NCBI GenBank assembly: GCA_003696705.1
Contig: RFGD01000155.1
Location: 1-14,517, forward strand
Direction of reading: 5' to 3'
Origin: Alphaproteobacteria bacterium
GTDB lineage: Bacteria; Pseudomonadota; Alphaproteobacteria; Rhodobacterales; Rhodobacteraceae
Length of the DNA stretch: 14,517 bases
The translations under genes were made by a program, and so were the position numbers. Within the stretch, counting starts at the first letter, position 1, and the number at the start of each line of letters is the position of its first letter. Shown here piece by piece: positions 12,743 to 14,517 of the stretch. The notes under the pieces were generated by a model. That model saw only the letters and a program-made list of their open reading frames with translations. It had not been told where the DNA came from and made no database searches.

Positions 12743-14517
12743 ATGGCATACGCCGAAGTCTATGACGCGTGGAAGACCGACCCCGAGGGCTTCTGGATGC
12801 AGGCGGCCGAGGCCGTGGACTGGGTCCGCAAGCCAAGCCGCGCCCTGTTCGACGAAAGGGCGCCGCTCTATCAGTGGTTCGCCGACGGCGAGATCAACAC
12901 CTGCTGGAACGCGGTCGACCGGCACGTCGAGGCCGGCCGCGGCGCACAGACCGCGATCATCTACGACAGCCCCGTGACGGGCACGAAACGTTCGATCACA
13001 TTCGCCGAACTGCAAGAACAGGTGGCACGGCTTGCCGGTGCCCTCGCCCGGCGGGGGATCGGCGTCGGCGACCGCGTCGTGATCTACATGCCCATGGTGC
13101 CCGAAGCGCTTGTGGCCATGCTGGCCTGCGCCCGGATCGGCGCCATTCACTCGGTCGTCTTCGGCGGCTTCGCCGCGAACGAGCTGGCGACGCGCATCGA
13201 CGATGCCAAGCCGAAGGCGGTCATCGCGGGGTCCTGCGGCATCGAGCCGAACCGCGTCGTCGAATACAAGCCGCTTCTGGACGGCGCCATCGAGATGGCG
13301 GCCCACAAGCCCGAATTCTGCGTGATCCTTCAGCGCGAGGCCGCGCCCGCAAGCCTTGTCGAAGGCCGCGACTTCGAGTGGGAGGCCTTCCAGGACGGCG
13401 CGACGCCCGCCGATTGCGTGCCGGTGCGCGGGGATCACCCCTGCTACATCCTCTACACCTCGGGGACGACGGGCCAGCCCAAGGGCGTCGTCCGGCCGAC
13501 CGCGGGTCACATCGTGGCGCTCAACTGGACGATGAAGAACATCTACGGCGTCGAACCGGGAGAGGTCTACTGGGCGGCGTCGGACGTCGGTTGGGTCGTC
13601 GGGCATTCCTACATCTGCTACGGCCCGCTGTTTCACGGCAACACGACGGTCGTGTTCGAGGGCAAGCCGGTCGGCACGCCCGATGCCGGCACCTTCTGGC
13701 GCGTCATCGCAGAGCATGACGTCAAGGTCCTCTTTACCGCGCCGACCGCCTTCCGCGCCATCAAGCGCGAAGACCCGGAGGGCGAGTTCCTGAAGAAATA
13801 CGACCTTTCCGGGCTGCGTGCGCTGTTTCTTGCCGGCGAACGGGCGGACCCGGACACGGTGGAATGGGCGAAGCGCCAGCTTGGCGTGCCCGTCATCGAC
13901 CATTGGTGGCAGACCGAGACGGGTTGGGCGATTGCGGCCAACCCCCTTGGCATCGAGCTTCTGCCGGTTCCCGTGGGCTCGCCCGGGGTTCCGATGCCGG
14001 GCTACGAGGTGCATATCCTCGACGAAGGCGGGCGCGAGTTGCCGGCCGGAGAGCTGGGCGCCATCGCCGTCAAGCTGCCGCTGCCGCCGGGCACGCTGTC
14101 GACGCTTTGGCAGGCTGACGAGCGCTATGTCGAGAAATACCTGTCCACCTTCCCCGGCTACTACGAGACCGGCGATGCCGGCTATCGCGACGCCGAAGGG
14201 TATCTCTACATCATGGCGCGCACCGATGACGTCATCAACGTGGCCGGACACCGGCTTTCGACCGGCCAGATGGAAGAGGTACTGGCCTCGCACCCCGATG
14301 TGGCAGAGTGCGCGGTCATCGGCGTCTCGGACCCGCTGAAGGGTCAGGTGCCGGTCGGGTTCCTTTGCCTCAACGCCGGCTCGTCGCGATCCGAGGACGA
14401 GGTCGTCGCCGAATGCGTGCAGCTGGTGCGCGAGAAGATCGGCCCCGTCGCCTTCTTCAAGCAGGCCGTCGTGGTCCAGCGACTGCCGAAGACGCGTTCG
14501 GGCAAGATCCTGCGCGG
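12743..14517 (+). CDS. prpE: Propionyl-CoA synthetase (3' end beyond window)
   Basis: Activates propionate to propionyl-CoA through a propionyl-adenylate, feeding C3 metabolism; cytoplasmic. 591 codons are visible; the family is about 630 residues, so roughly 40 are missing at the C-terminus. Seen: the acyl-CoA synthetase N-terminal segment (CWNAVDRHVEAG), the ATP loop YTSGTTGQPKG from Y238, HWWQTETG at 387-394, YETGDAGY, GHRLSTGQMEEVL, and the adenylation lysine K588 in KTRSGKILRG near the edge. The HRLSTG segment and overall pattern fit PrpE better than acetyl-CoA synthetase, though the two are close relatives. GGAGGAGGG at 12728-12736 lies six bases before the ATG at 12743, the strongest ribosome site in the window. 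It follows the HAD gene by 78 bp on the same strand. Confidence 0.93.
   Translation, partial: MAYAEVYDAWKTDPEGFWMQAAEAVDWVRKPSRALFDERAPLYQWFADGEINTCWNAVDRHVEAGRGAQTAIIYDSPVTGTKRSITFAELQEQVARLAGALARRGIGVGDRVVIYMPMVPEALVAMLACARIGAIHSVVFGGFAANELATRIDDAKPKAVIAGSCGIEPNRVVEYKPLLDGAIEMAAHKPEFCVILQREAAPASLVEGRDFEWEAFQDGATPADCVPVRGDHPCYILYTSGTTGQPKGVVRPTAGHIVALNWTMKNIYGVEPGEVYWAASDVGWVVGHSYICYGPLFHGNTTVVFEGKPVGTPDAGTFWRVIAEHDVKVLFTAPTAFRAIKREDPEGEFLKKYDLSGLRALFLAGERADPDTVEWAKRQLGVPVIDHWWQTETGWAIAANPLGIELLPVPVGSPGVPMPGYEVHILDEGGRELPAGELGAIAVKLPLPPGTLSTLWQADERYVEKYLSTFPGYYETGDAGYRDAEGYLYIMARTDDVINVAGHRLSTGQMEEVLASHPDVAECAVIGVSDPLKGQVPVGFLCLNAGSSRSEDEVVAECVQLVREKIGPVAFFKQAVVVQRLPKTRSGKILR

Noticed and set aside
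11801..14293. 830-codon open frame antisense to the HAD gene and prpE
   Set aside because: Same GC-bias effect. It spans two real genes and the gap between them, has no recognisable domain, and is Arg/Asp/Gly/Val-biased.

Overview
The window reads as an ordinary chromosomal segment of a high-GC alphaproteobacterium, most likely Rhodobacterales (Rhodobacter/Rhodovulum-like). I infer this from the strong G/C preference at third codon positions, the gene order hom-glpX-recJ, the two-domain malic enzyme, and the close family resemblance of every recognisable protein. No mobile element, phage gene, CRISPR array or tRNA-linked island is visible.

Layout. Positions 1-6370 are all on the minus strand: the 5' part of a cyclopropane-fatty-acid-synthase-family methyltransferase (runs off the left edge), a 406 bp gene-poor stretch, tRNA-Glu(UUC), recJ, glpX, hom and a small lipoprotein gene. 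A TetR-type regulator diverges from the lipoprotein gene and converges on glyA, with a 16 bp overlap of the 3' ends. glyA (minus) and nadK (plus) diverge. From there the plus strand carries nadK, maeB, an LHPP-type HAD phosphatase and prpE (runs off the right edge).

How the genes fit together. Several encode enzymes of central carbon and C1/C3 metabolism. GlpX is gluconeogenic fructose-bisphosphatase. MaeB makes pyruvate and NADPH from malate. PrpE activates propionate. NadK supplies NADP. Hom and GlyA belong to the aspartate-family and serine/glycine branches. RecJ (DNA repair) and the tRNA are unrelated residents. The order maeB-HAD-prpE on one strand with short gaps (44 and 78 bp) could be a loose unit.

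I found no convincing new multi-gene system. The most interesting signals are regulatory. (1) A perfect inverted repeat lies exactly in the promoter spacer of the TetR gene, whose transcript would be leaderless. (2) A 16 bp perfect palindrome sits inside a larger inverted repeat upstream of glpX. (3) A 14 bp perfect palindrome lies upstream of maeB. (4) Three successive inverted repeats lie between glyA and nadK. (5) A short AT-richer, rare-codon island inside maeB holds a pseudoknot-capable segment and a good antisense promoter match. Promoter calls were made by eye from sigma70-like -35/-10 spacing. Long ORFs antisense to recJ, hom, glyA, maeB and prpE are side effects of GC-biased codon use.
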